DNA of 8,741 nucleotides from Neorhizobium sp. UBA7851 (GCA_002500765.1 DLSX01000118.1:1-8741), one strand, 5' to 3'; shown: positions 1-6,238, counted from the stretch's first letter. The notes: generated by a model not told the origin, from the sequence alone. Translations and numbers: made by a program.

Positions 1-579
1 CAGACCAACCTTCTGGCGCTCAATGCCGGTGTCGAAGCCGCGCGTGCCGGTGAAGCCGGCAAGGGTTTTGCCGTCGTCGCCCAGGAAGTTCGCGAACTTG
101 CCCAGCGTTCCGCAAATGCGGCCAAGGAAATCAAGACGCTGATCAATGCCTCGAACGAGCAGGTCCAGAACGGCGTGCATCTGGTTGGTGAAACCGGCAA
201 GGCGCTGCAGACGATCGTCGGCGAAGTCCAGGAGATCAACCGCAACGTCAACGCCATCGTCGAGAGCGCGCAGGAACAGTCTTCCGGCCTGCAGCAGATC
301 AACACCGCGGTCAACACGATGGACCAGGACACGCAGAAGAATGCGGCCATGGTCGAAGAGCAGACTGCTGCAAGCCATGGTCTTGCCCGCGATGCCGCAT
401 CACTGAACGCACTTCTTGCCCAGTTCAAGCTGTCGGTGCAGACCTACAAGTCGACGGTCCGTGCGGTAAAGGCAAACGAAACGCCCGCCGCATCACCGGC
501 CCGTGCTCTCGGCCGCAAGCTGGCAGGCGCCTTCTCCGGCAACGCTGCCGTCAAGGCCGACAGCTGGGAAGAGTTTTAA
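1..579 (+). CDS. Methyl-accepting chemotaxis protein, C-terminal part (5' end outside window)
   Basis: The reading frame is open from base 1 and ends with TAA, giving the last 192 residues of a chemoreceptor. It begins inside the signalling hairpin tip: QTNLLALNAGVEAARAGE followed by GKGFAVVAQEVRELAQRSA is the highly conserved region that contacts CheA and CheW. The descending helix of the coiled-coil methylation and signalling domain follows, with the QEQSSGLQQIN and MVEEQTAAS segments. A variable linker comes next, then a tail ending in DSWEEF. That aromatic/acidic end resembles the C-terminal pentapeptide that tethers CheR/CheB in other MCPs; the tethering role is inferred from the family. 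The sensor and membrane parts lie outside the window, so ligand and topology cannot be judged. The protein is closely similar to the tail of the next gene, suggesting tandem duplication. A strong terminator follows 71 bp downstream. Confidence 0.96.
   Translation, partial: QTNLLALNAGVEAARAGEAGKGFAVVAQEVRELAQRSANAAKEIKTLINASNEQVQNGVHLVGETGKALQTIVGEVQEINRNVNAIVESAQEQSSGLQQINTAVNTMDQDTQKNAAMVEEQTAASHGLARDAASLNALLAQFKLSVQTYKSTVRAVKANETPAASPARALGRKLAGAFSGNAAVKADSWEEF
256..317 (+). repeat. Direct repeat copy 1, 62 bp, inside first MCP gene
   Basis: This 62-bp segment is identical base for base to 2636-2697 in the second MCP gene, and both lie in the same reading frame. It encodes the IVESAQEQSSGLQQINTAVN region of the signalling domain. 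Flanking parts of the two genes differ at many third codon positions even where the protein is the same; for example, bases 1-60 and 2381-2440 differ at 8 positions. The perfect block therefore stands out. Confidence 0.9.
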
Positions 580-650
580 GCCCGGCTTGTCCTGATCGTC
601 TCCAGCGGAATGGCGCCGGAGGCGATAGGTTTCGACTCATGAAATGCAAG

Positions 651-689
651 AAAGGCCGCTGGCGCAAAGCCCGCGGCCTTTTCTTTTTT
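651..689 (+). terminator. Rho-independent terminator of first MCP gene
   Basis: A 9-bp perfect stem (AAAGGCCGC at 651-659 with GCGGCCTTT at 673-681) is extended inward, after one mismatch, by GGC/GCC (661-663 with 669-671) around a GCAAA loop. A T-rich run follows to 689 (TTCTTTTTT). It lies 71 bp after the MCP stop codon and points the same way. Stem strength and T tract are typical of an intrinsic terminator. Confidence 0.9.
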
Positions 690-728
690 CAGCGTTTTGC
701 TGAAATACGGAAGTCAAAATGCGACATT

Positions 729-756
729 TTGTCATGAAGTCTGCGAAGTTTGATAC
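729..756 (+). promoter_or_regulatory. Candidate sigma-70 promoter for second MCP gene
   Basis: TTGTCA at 729-734 and TGATAC at 751-756 are separated by 16 bp. They lie just downstream of the first MCP terminator, so a new promoter is expected in this gap. The -10 match is only moderate. Transcription would start near 763, leaving a leader of about 270 nt. A promoter nearer the gene cannot be excluded. Confidence 0.3.
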
Positions 757-762
757 AACGTA

Positions 763-1036
763 AGATTTTATTATGAGGCGCGGTTCTACGGTTCGCCTCA
801 AGGACATTCGAGATACCCCCTTGCTCTCACGCGCGCATGATGTGCGTCGTCTCTCCAGGTCAAATGGCTGGACGGCTCCTGTTTGGTAGGCTCTTTCGTC
901 GGGAGCCTGCACTGCTGCGTCTGGCGCCATGTTCGGCGTCCATCGGCGTCGCAGCCAGTAGATTTGCCCATCGTGCCTCCGAAAGCTCCCGGCTTTCGGC
1001 TCGATGTGCTGGATGATCGCGTTGTGGAGGTATCCG
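763..1036 (+). other. Gene-free interval with several inverted repeats (possible structured leader)
   Basis: The 457 bp between the two MCP genes contain no convincing coding region. After the terminator and candidate promoter, four inverted repeats follow in order. They are TGAGGCG/CGCCTCA (774-780 with 794-800), GGCTCC/GGAGCC (874-879 with 902-907), GCTGCG/CGCAGC (914-919 with 950-955), and CCGAAAGC/GCTTTCGG (979-986 with 992-999, a 5-nt loop). The third encloses a smaller hairpin at 922-942. None is followed by a T tract, so they do not look like terminators. The last stem ends 25 nt before the ribosome binding site of the second MCP gene. The features fit a long structured 5' leader or a separate small RNA; which one is inference. 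Confidence 0.35.
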
Positions 1037-2983
1037 ATGCTCAAGAATTTAAAGATCAAAACCAAGTTTTTGATGGCGATTGCCGTCCTGAACGTTATCT
1101 CGCTGGCAGGCCTGGCCTTCACCATCGAACGGTTCTACGCCGCCAACAACACCTATTTCAGCTTCCTCCAGAATGAGAGCAACGCCGCGACCTTCGGTCC
1201 GCGCGGAGCCGCCGGCATGTGGACGGCGATCAACTGGCTCAATAGAACCGTCGATCAGGATCCCCAGTCGGACAAGTTCACGGAATTTGCGGCTCGTTTC
1301 AGCAATGAGATGACCGGAGCACGTGCGCGCCTGGCGCAGATCCCGGCCTTGGTGCCGAGCCGCACGGCTGCAATCGATGAACTTCTCGTCGGCTTCGACG
1401 CGGTCAAATCGGTTGGCGGTGAGATGATCACGGCGCATGCGACGGGTGACAAGGCGCAGTTTGACGCCATGTCGCAGCGTCTCGAGCAGTTGACGATCGA
1501 TCTGTCGGCAAAATCCGGCGCCAACAATGCCGCCATGGCCGATCTCATCAAGAACGGGTCCGAGACGCTTTCTGCGCAGGTCGGCTCCAGCATTCTTTTT
1601 GCTGTCATCGGCATGCTTGTCGGAAATCTGATTGCCATCGTCATTGCGCTGGTCATTGCCCAGAAGGGCGTCACGACGCCGATGACCCGCCTGAGCGAGC
1701 GGATGGCCTCACTGGCCGCCGGTGAAAACGAGGCGGAAATCGATGGTCTCGATCGCAAGGATGAAATCGGCCAGATGGCCCAGACGGTGGCGATCTTCCG
1801 CAGCAATGCCATCGACCGCCTTCGTCTCCGTCAGGAAGCCGAAGAGGGCCGCGCTCTCTCTGAAAAAGAACGTCTTGACCGTGATGAAGCCAGGGCCCGC
1901 GAAGCTGCCGATGTTCGCTTTGCTGTCGACAATCTCGCCGAGGCCCTGAGCCAGCTGTCCAACGGCAACGTCTCCCACCGCATCGAGCAGCCGTTCACCT
2001 CGGCACTCGACGGCGTCCGCAACGATTTCAACACCTCTGCGTCGAAATTGCAGGATGCGCTGGAAAAGGTCGCGGAAAATGCCCGCAGCATTGAGGCGGG
2101 CTCGGCGGAAATCCGCTCGGCTGCCGACGATTTGGCGAAGCGCACCGAACAGCAGGCTGCTTCCGTCGAAGAGACCGCGGCAGCGCTCGAGGAAATCACC
2201 ACGACCGTCAAGGATGCCGCCAATCGCGCGAGCGAAGCGGGCACGCTTGTCGCCCGCACGCGTCAGGGAGCGGAGAAATCCGGAGAGGTCGTCCACAATG
2301 CCGTCAAGGCGATGGAAGCGATCGAAAAATCTTCCGGCGAAATCGGCAACATCATCGGTGTGATCGACGATATCGCCTTCCAGACCAATCTGCTCGCATT
2401 GAATGCCGGTGTCGAAGCCGCACGCGCCGGTGAAGCCGGCAAGGGCTTTGCGGTCGTCGCCCAGGAAGTGCGTGAACTGGCCCAGCGATCGGCAAACGCC
2501 GCCAAGGAGATCAAGACGCTGATCACCGCGTCCAACCATCAGGTTCAGAACGGCGTGCATCTTGTCGGCGAGACCGGCAAGGCGCTGGAAATGATCGTGG
2601 CGGAAGTCCAGGAGATCAACCGGCATGTCACGGCGATCGTCGAGAGCGCGCAGGAACAGTCTTCCGGCCTGCAGCAGATCAACACCGCGGTCAACACCAT
2701 GGATCAGGACACGCAGAAGAACGCTGCAATGGTCGAGGAACAGACGGCCGCAAGTCACGGTCTCGCCCGCGATGTCGCTTCGCTCAACGCATTGCTGGGC
2801 CAGTTCAAGCTGGAAAGCGCCCAGGTGGAACGTCCGGCAAGCCAGCCACAGAGGCCGGCGGCGCGCTCCGCTCAGGTTGACGAAGCACCTGCTGCCTCGC
2901 CGGCCCGCGCTCTTGGTCGCAAGCTGGCCAGTGCCTTCTCCGGCAATGCGGCCGTCAAGAACGACAGCTGGGAAGAATTCTGA
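1037..2983 (+). CDS. Methyl-accepting chemotaxis protein, complete, tandem HAMP arrangement
   Basis: This is a transmembrane chemoreceptor of 648 residues that signals through CheA/CheW to the flagellar motor. The start is ATG 1037, because TGGAGG (1025-1030) sits 6 nt upstream and the product then begins MLKNLKIKTKF, a usual MCP start with positive charges before the first membrane helix. Order: TM1 about 11-30; periplasmic region about 31-183, predicted helical; TM2 about 184-208; HAMP about 210-262; a charged helix; a second HAMP-like segment about 293-340; signalling coiled coil about 350-590 with hairpin tip at 435-486 (IGVIDDIAFQTNLLALNAGVE at its centre). The tail is Pro/Ala/Gln-rich and ends in DSWEEF, a probable CheR/CheB tether. 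I do not recognise the periplasmic sensor domain, so the ligand is unknown. It lies downstream of a paralogue in the same direction, but a terminator separates them and it is probably transcribed alone. Confidence 0.96.
   Translation: MLKNLKIKTKFLMAIAVLNVISLAGLAFTIERFYAANNTYFSFLQNESNAATFGPRGAAGMWTAINWLNRTVDQDPQSDKFTEFAARFSNEMTGARARLAQIPALVPSRTAAIDELLVGFDAVKSVGGEMITAHATGDKAQFDAMSQRLEQLTIDLSAKSGANNAAMADLIKNGSETLSAQVGSSILFAVIGMLVGNLIAIVIALVIAQKGVTTPMTRLSERMASLAAGENEAEIDGLDRKDEIGQMAQTVAIFRSNAIDRLRLRQEAEEGRALSEKERLDRDEARAREAADVRFAVDNLAEALSQLSNGNVSHRIEQPFTSALDGVRNDFNTSASKLQDALEKVAENARSIEAGSAEIRSAADDLAKRTEQQAASVEETAAALEEITTTVKDAANRASEAGTLVARTRQGAEKSGEVVHNAVKAMEAIEKSSGEIGNIIGVIDDIAFQTNLLALNAGVEAARAGEAGKGFAVVAQEVRELAQRSANAAKEIKTLITASNHQVQNGVHLVGETGKALEMIVAEVQEINRHVTAIVESAQEQSSGLQQINTAVNTMDQDTQKNAAMVEEQTAASHGLARDVASLNALLGQFKLESAQVERPASQPQRPAARSAQVDEAPAASPARALGRKLASAFSGNAAVKNDSWEEF
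2636..2697 (+). repeat. Direct repeat copy 2, 62 bp, inside second MCP gene
   Basis: This copy is identical over all 62 bases to 256-317 in the first MCP gene. Differences resume immediately on both sides (C versus G before it, G versus C after it). The two copies are 2380 bp apart in direct orientation. Confidence 0.9.
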
Positions 2984-3041
2984 TTGCCGGCTCTGAGATA
3001 AGGTGAGGGCGCCTCGCGTCCTTGCCTGCGACGAAATGTCC

Positions 3042-3078
3042 AGCCGCGGGAGCTCGTCTGTTTCCGCGGTTCTTTTTT
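3042..3078 (+). terminator. Rho-independent terminator of second MCP gene
   Basis: A 10-bp stem pairs 3042-3051 (AGCCGCGGGA) with 3062-3071 (TTCCGCGGTT, two G-T pairs) around a 10-nt loop. A C and six T residues (3073-3078) follow. It starts 59 bp after the MCP stop codon and is oriented correctly. Confidence 0.88.
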
Positions 3079-3186
3079 GAGCAATACTGTATTCGGATGC
3101 TCGTTTTCACCGTTGAACTCGTCAATTTGACGGTAATCAATGTCTTTGCCATGCATTGAGAGCAAGTCTGTGTCGCGGTGCTGGCG

Positions 3187-3216
3187 TTGGTAAAAGTGAT
3201 CGGGAGATCGTATTTT
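3187..3216 (+). promoter_or_regulatory. Candidate promoter of the DUF3563-like gene
   Basis: TTGGTA (3187-3192) and TATTTT (3211-3216) are 18 bp apart, and would start transcription about 30 nt before ATG 3253. A second possible -35 (TTGACG, 3127-3132) lies further upstream, inside a small palindrome (3120-3132), but lacks a good -10. The match is weak; the main support is position behind the MCP terminator. Confidence 0.25.
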
Positions 3217-3252
3217 AGCGATAACACAGCAACCAGAACGAAAGACAAGACC

Positions 3253-3408
3253 ATGTTTGACTCAGTACGCAAGTTTGCACGCGCATTCCGCGTTCCTTCG
3301 ACCCAGGATCGGGAAATGGCCTATCTCAACGAATCCCGCGATCGTATCGATCTCGAATACCGCATGCGCCAGATTGATCGCGGCCTGTTCCGCAAGTCTG
3401 GTTTCTAA
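3253..3408 (+). CDS. Small DUF3563-like protein
   Basis: This is a 51-residue soluble protein with no signal peptide or membrane segment. I chose ATG 3253 because the product then begins MFDSVRKFARAF, a short basic amphipathic start. The frame stays open back to an upstream ATG at 3178, but that would add 25 residues that look non-coding and would cover the candidate promoter. The second half, with the YLNESRDRIDLEYRMRQIDR stretch (about residues 25-44), matches my memory of DUF3563: tyrosine-leucine followed by alternating Asp/Leu/Glu/Arg pairs up to 'R.id'. The family's function is unknown. Shine-Dalgarno support is weak (GAAAG about 8 nt upstream). It stands alone, with a terminator before it and a 237-bp gap after it. 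It could instead be assigned to the related small-protein family DUF1127, but the residue pattern fits DUF3563 better. Confidence 0.75.
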   Translation: MFDSVRKFARAFRVPSTQDREMAYLNESRDRIDLEYRMRQIDRGLFRKSGF

Positions 3409-3552
3409 AAGCCCGTTTTCTCCGGGCATGTCGAAGTGCCATTGGCTGCCTGCCTTTGGCACTCGGGAAGGTGAGGGGGACACCGTCTCACCTGCGAGCG
3501 AGGCCACGAATTCCGTGCTGGCGACCGCCTGTCGTTGATGGTTATCCCAAAA

Positions 3553-3595
3553 AACGACACGATTATCGGCTTCCGCTATAGTGTCGTTCGATAAT
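3553..3595 (+). promoter_or_regulatory. Two interleaved inverted repeats upstream of DUF2062-acpS
   Basis: AACGACAC (3553-3560) is perfectly repeated inverted as GTGTCGTT (3581-3588). A second perfect pair, ATTATCG (3562-3568) with CGATAAT (3589-3595), is interleaved with it. Each pair has a 20-nt spacer, so as RNA the two stems would compete. A TATAGT that could act as a -10 box (3577-3582) lies between the arms, but I see no good -35. Possible roles are a DNA operator or an RNA switch in the leader of the DUF2062 gene; neither is shown. Confidence 0.4.
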
Positions 3596-3613
3596 ATAGC
3601 CAAAGAGGCCGGC

Positions 3614-3637
3614 CCTGTCCGGATCGATTGGGACAGG
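3614..3637 (+). promoter_or_regulatory. Hairpin containing the DUF2062 ribosome binding site
   Basis: CCTGTCC (3614-3620) pairs perfectly with GGACAGG (3631-3637) around a 10-nt loop. The 3' arm is the only Shine-Dalgarno-like sequence for ATG 3646, 8 nt away. In RNA the ribosome binding site would be closed inside a 7-bp stem, which could limit translation. An in-frame TTG at 3628 in the loop has no ribosome binding site of its own. Confidence 0.45.
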
Positions 3638-3645
3638 TTGACCAG

Positions 3646-4221
3646 ATGCCGTTTCGCCGCCGTACTCCTCTTTCCCTGCGTCAGAGGCTTTTCGGAATGT
3701 TCGTTCCGAAAAGAGGTTTTCGTCGTTTGCTTGCCTATTATCGCCTTAAGGTTATGCGGATCGGCGGTTCTCCGCATGCGGTGGCGGCAGGCGTTGCGGT
3801 CGGCGTCTTGAGCGCATGGACCCCGTTTCTGGGTTTTCACGTCCTGTTTGCCATCCCGCTCGCCTGGCTTCTGGGCGGCAGTATGATTGCGGCGGCCATA
3901 GGCACGACATTCGCAAATCCCCTGACTTGTCCGATCATCTGGCCGCTGACCTGGGAGATGGGGCAGTTCATTCTCGGCGGCGAGCCCGGGTCGAGCCACA
4001 TCGATTTCGCCGCCCTGCTCACCCATCTCGATATCTCGCAGCTTTGGCGTCCCGTCCTTGAACCGATGCTGGTCGGTTCGCTGCCGCTCGGCCTCGTCTG
4101 CGCGCTTTTCTTCTACGCTTTGACCTATCTTGCCGTGCGCGGTTTTCGCAATCGTCGCATCAGCCGCTTGACGGAGAGGGCAAGACACCTCAAGTCAGCC
4201 GAAACCGGATCGGCAATTTAG
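3646..4221 (+). CDS. DUF2062 family inner-membrane protein
   Basis: This is a 191-residue membrane protein. The basic N-terminus (MPFRRRTPLSLRQR) is cytoplasmic and leads into hydrophobic segments at about 43-60, 63-88 and 139-165. The conserved core SPHAVAAGVAVGVLSAWTPFLG (from residue 42), the 'FANPLT' motif (89-94) and the following W-rich stretch are the marks of DUF2062 as I know it from proteobacteria. The biochemical function of the family is not established to my knowledge. I chose ATG 3646 over the in-frame TTG at 3628 because GGACAGG lies 8 nt before it and the basic start is typical. The gene is 17 bp upstream of acpS and probably co-transcribed with it, hinting at a membrane or envelope role, which is inference. 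The first codons contain a strong hairpin (3688-3713). Confidence 0.9.
   Translation: MPFRRRTPLSLRQRLFGMFVPKRGFRRLLAYYRLKVMRIGGSPHAVAAGVAVGVLSAWTPFLGFHVLFAIPLAWLLGGSMIAAAIGTTFANPLTCPIIWPLTWEMGQFILGGEPGSSHIDFAALLTHLDISQLWRPVLEPMLVGSLPLGLVCALFFYALTYLAVRGFRNRRISRLTERARHLKSAETGSAI
3688..3713 (+). repeat. Perfect 10-bp inverted repeat within the start of the DUF2062 gene
   Basis: CTTTTCGGAA (3688-3697) and TTCCGAAAAG (3704-3713) are exact reverse complements separated by 6 nt. It covers codons 15-23. As RNA it would form a stable hairpin about 45 nt after the start codon. It is not followed by a T tract, so it is not a typical terminator. Confidence 0.7.
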
Positions 4222-4238
4222 GCGACAGGATTGGCTTG

Positions 4239-4643
4239 ATGATTATCGGCATGGGGAGCGACCTCATAGACATAAGGCGCGTGGAGAAATCCATCGAGCG
4301 GTTCGGTGAACGTTTCACCCATCGCTGTTTTACCGACATCGAACGCGCCAGGTCCGAGCGGCGCAAGAACAGGGCGGAATCCTATGCCAAGCGGTTTGCC
4401 GCCAAGGAAGCTTGTTCAAAGGCGCTCGGCACGGGCCTGGCCAATGGCGTGTTCTGGAAAGACATGGGCGTCGTCAACCTGCCGGGCGGCAAGCCAACGA
4501 TGGTGCTGACAGGCGGTGCCGGCGAACGGCTGGCGGAACTGATACCGGCTGGCCACGAAGCCGTTATCCACATCACCATCACAGACGAATATCCCTACGC
4601 TCAGGCCTTCGTCATCATCGAGGCGCGCCCGGTATCCACCTGA
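4239..4643 (+). CDS. acpS: Holo-[acyl-carrier-protein] synthase
   Basis: AcpS transfers 4'-phosphopantetheine from coenzyme A to a serine of apo-ACP, making the active carrier for fatty-acid and lipid synthesis. It is a cytoplasmic homotrimer. The 134-residue product fits the family length. The N-terminal motif GMGSDLIDIRRVE holds the Mg-binding Asp8. The second motif, RFAAKEACSKALGTG (52-66), holds the catalytic Glu57. The start is ATG 4239: the product then begins MIIGMGSD as in homologues, and ACAGGA lies 8 nt upstream. A TTG directly in front is unlikely. The gene follows DUF2062 after 17 bp and precedes lepB by 125 bp with no visible terminator, so some read-through is likely. Rhizobia often also carry dedicated acyl carrier proteins that need the same modification, which may broaden its substrate range. 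Confidence 0.97.
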   Translation: MIIGMGSDLIDIRRVEKSIERFGERFTHRCFTDIERARSERRKNRAESYAKRFAAKEACSKALGTGLANGVFWKDMGVVNLPGGKPTMVLTGGAGERLAELIPAGHEAVIHITITDEYPYAQAFVIIEARPVST

Positions 4644-4702
4644 TGTCCAAGCCGAAAAGATCGTCGCGTGCGATCCATTAAGGTTTAGTAATCTCACCAC
4701 CA

Positions 4703-4731
4703 TTGCCGAGGCTTGGCTAAGCGTTTAGACA
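4703..4731 (+). promoter_or_regulatory. Weak candidate promoter for lepB-rnc-era
   Basis: TTGCCG (4703-4708) and TAGACA (4726-4731) are separated by exactly 17 bp in the 125-bp gap between acpS and lepB. The consensus match is modest (four of six and three of six). The gap, unusually large for this cluster, is the main reason to suspect an internal promoter. Confidence 0.2.
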
Positions 4732-4768
4732 GTTCAGCCACTCGCCCCGAGATAGAAAGATTTTTGAC

Positions 4769-5518
4769 GTGTCCGATAAAGCCGAGACGAAGCAACCGAA
4801 TGCCCTTTGGGAGAACATCAAGGTCATAATCCAGGCCCTGCTGCTTGCCATGGTCATCCGCACGGTTCTGTTCCAGCCCTTCACCATTCCGTCCGGTTCG
4901 ATGATGCCGACTTTGCTCGTCGGCGACTACATCTTCGTCAACAAGTTCGCCTACGGTTATTCGAAATATTCGCTGCCCTTCTCGCCGGACCTGTTCGATG
5001 GCCGCGTCCTGGAATTCAGCGAGCCGGAGCGCGGCGACGTCATCGTCTTCCGCCTGCCGCAGCAGCCGGATATCGACTACATCAAGCGTCTGATCGGCCT
5101 GCCGGGCGACAAGGTCCAGATGCGCGATGGCATTCTCTATATCAATGGCCAGGCCGTGCCGAAGCAGGCGGATGGCAGCTTCACCTCGGATTACCGCGCC
5201 GACCCGGGCGCCAACGTTCCCGTCTTCCGCGAGACGCTCGATACCGGCAAGACCTACGACACGCTCGACCAGATCCAGAATTCCCGTGGCGACAACACGC
5301 CTGAATTCATCGTCCCGGAAGGCCATTATTTCTTCATGGGCGATAACCGCGACAACTCGCTCGACAGCCGTTTCGATGTCGGTTTCGTCCCGGCTGAGAA
5401 CCTTGTGGGCCGCGCCAGCGTCATCTTCTTCTCGCTCGGCAACGATACCTCGTTCCGCGAAATCTGGAAGTGGCCGTCCAACATGCGCTGGGATCGTCTG
5501 TTCAAGGGCGTCAACTGA
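4769..5518 (+). CDS. lepB: Signal peptidase I
   Basis: LepB is the membrane endopeptidase that removes signal peptides from exported proteins on the periplasmic side of the inner membrane. The 249-residue product has one N-terminal membrane helix (about 17-36), not the two of E. coli. The motif order is complete: SGSMMPTL with nucleophile Ser44, RGDVIVF (89-95), DYIKRLIGLPGD with the general-base Lys106, and the C-terminal box GDNRDNSLDSR (191-201). The start is GTG 4769: no ATG occurs between the in-frame stop at 4718 and this codon, and the product then begins MSDKAETK, as in rhizobial homologues from memory. The upstream AGAAAGA gives only a weak ribosome binding site. The stop codon overlaps the rnc start by one base (TGATG), so LepB and RNase III are probably translationally coupled. 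The exported protein at 7980-8372 is a plausible substrate. Confidence 0.97.
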   Translation: MSDKAETKQPNALWENIKVIIQALLLAMVIRTVLFQPFTIPSGSMMPTLLVGDYIFVNKFAYGYSKYSLPFSPDLFDGRVLEFSEPERGDVIVFRLPQQPDIDYIKRLIGLPGDKVQMRDGILYINGQAVPKQADGSFTSDYRADPGANVPVFRETLDTGKTYDTLDQIQNSRGDNTPEFIVPEGHYFFMGDNRDNSLDSRFDVGFVPAENLVGRASVIFFSLGNDTSFREIWKWPSNMRWDRLFKGVN

Positions 5519-6228
5519 TGAAGATGAGACCTTTGTCGGCAGAGGAACGGGGCCAGCTGGAAACGGCGATAGGCCATGTCTTTGCCGACAAGCAGTGGCT
5601 TGACCGGGCGCTGACCCATGCCAGCACCGGCACCGCCAAGAATGCGAATTACGAGCGCCTGGAGTTCTTGGGCGACCGCGTGCTTGGCCTGTGCGTCGCC
5701 GAACTTCTGTTCACCACCTTTCGCGCAGCGGAAGAGGGGGAGCTGTCGGTTCGCCTCAATCAGCTGGTCAGCGCCGAAAGCTGCGCCATCGTCGCCGATC
5801 AGCTGGAATTGCACCGATTCATCCGCACCGGTGCCGACGTCAAGAAACTGACCGGCAAGCGCATGCTCAATGTTCGCGCCGACGTGGTGGAAAGCCTGAT
5901 CGCCGCGCTCTATCTTGATGGTGGGCTTGAAGTTGCCCGCGCCTTCATCCTGCGCTACTGGCAGGACCGGGCCAGCAAGCCGGATGCGGCGCGGCGGGAC
6001 GCCAAGACCGAACTGCAGGAATGGGCGCATGCCAAGTTCAATACCACCCCGTCCTACAGGGTGGACGACCGCTCCGGGCCGGATCATGATCCGCGCTTCA
6101 CGGTGACGGTGGAAATAAAGGGCGTCGCGCCTGAAACCGGTACGGACCGGTCGAAACGGGCAGCCGAGCAGGTTGCCGCAACGAAGCTCCTCGAGCGTGA
6201 GGGCATCTGGCCGAAGAGCCAGGATTGA
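5518..6228 (+). CDS. rnc: Ribonuclease III
   Basis: RNase III cuts double-stranded RNA, processing the rRNA precursor and trimming structured mRNAs and antisense duplexes. The 236-residue protein has the endonuclease domain (about 10-150) with signature ERLEFLGDRVL (46-56), giving catalytic Glu49 and Asp53. ADVVESLIAALYLDGG supplies Asp122 and Glu125. A C-terminal double-stranded-RNA-binding domain (about 162-228) has KTELQEWAH and the SKRAAEQVAA helix. The loop before that helix reads GTDRSKR, where many homologues have a second glycine in place of Asp. The start is ATG 5518, overlapping the lepB stop, with AAGGG 9 nt upstream. A second ATG at 5524 cannot be excluded and would remove only two residues. 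era follows after 10 bp, the common rnc-era pairing that links rRNA processing with ribosome assembly. Confidence 0.97.
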   Translation: MKMRPLSAEERGQLETAIGHVFADKQWLDRALTHASTGTAKNANYERLEFLGDRVLGLCVAELLFTTFRAAEEGELSVRLNQLVSAESCAIVADQLELHRFIRTGADVKKLTGKRMLNVRADVVESLIAALYLDGGLEVARAFILRYWQDRASKPDAARRDAKTELQEWAHAKFNTTPSYRVDDRSGPDHDPRFTVTVEIKGVAPETGTDRSKRAAEQVAATKLLEREGIWPKSQD

Positions 6229-6238
6229 TTGGACCGAT

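Noticed and set aside
773..889. 38-codon plus-strand frame within the possible MCP leader
   Set aside because: No Shine-Dalgarno sequence precedes ATG 773, the start lies inside a hairpin, and the product has no known features.
637..1125. Antisense 162-codon frame across the gap between the MCP genes
   Set aside because: It runs through the terminator of the first MCP and into the start of the second, and its product is low-complexity and basic without a recognisable motif.
1709..2758. Open reading frame of 349 codons antisense to the second MCP gene
   Set aside because: It mirrors the codon pattern of a clear MCP on the other strand, has no recognisable domain and no ribosome binding site. 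High GC content produces such frames.
3411..3463. Short stems (GCCCG/CGGGC at 3411-3427; AGTGCCA/TGGCACT at 3435-3463) as terminator of the DUF3563-like gene
   Set aside because: Neither is followed by T residues; the first stem is only 5 bp and the second has a 15-nt loop. They may help end transcription but are not convincing.
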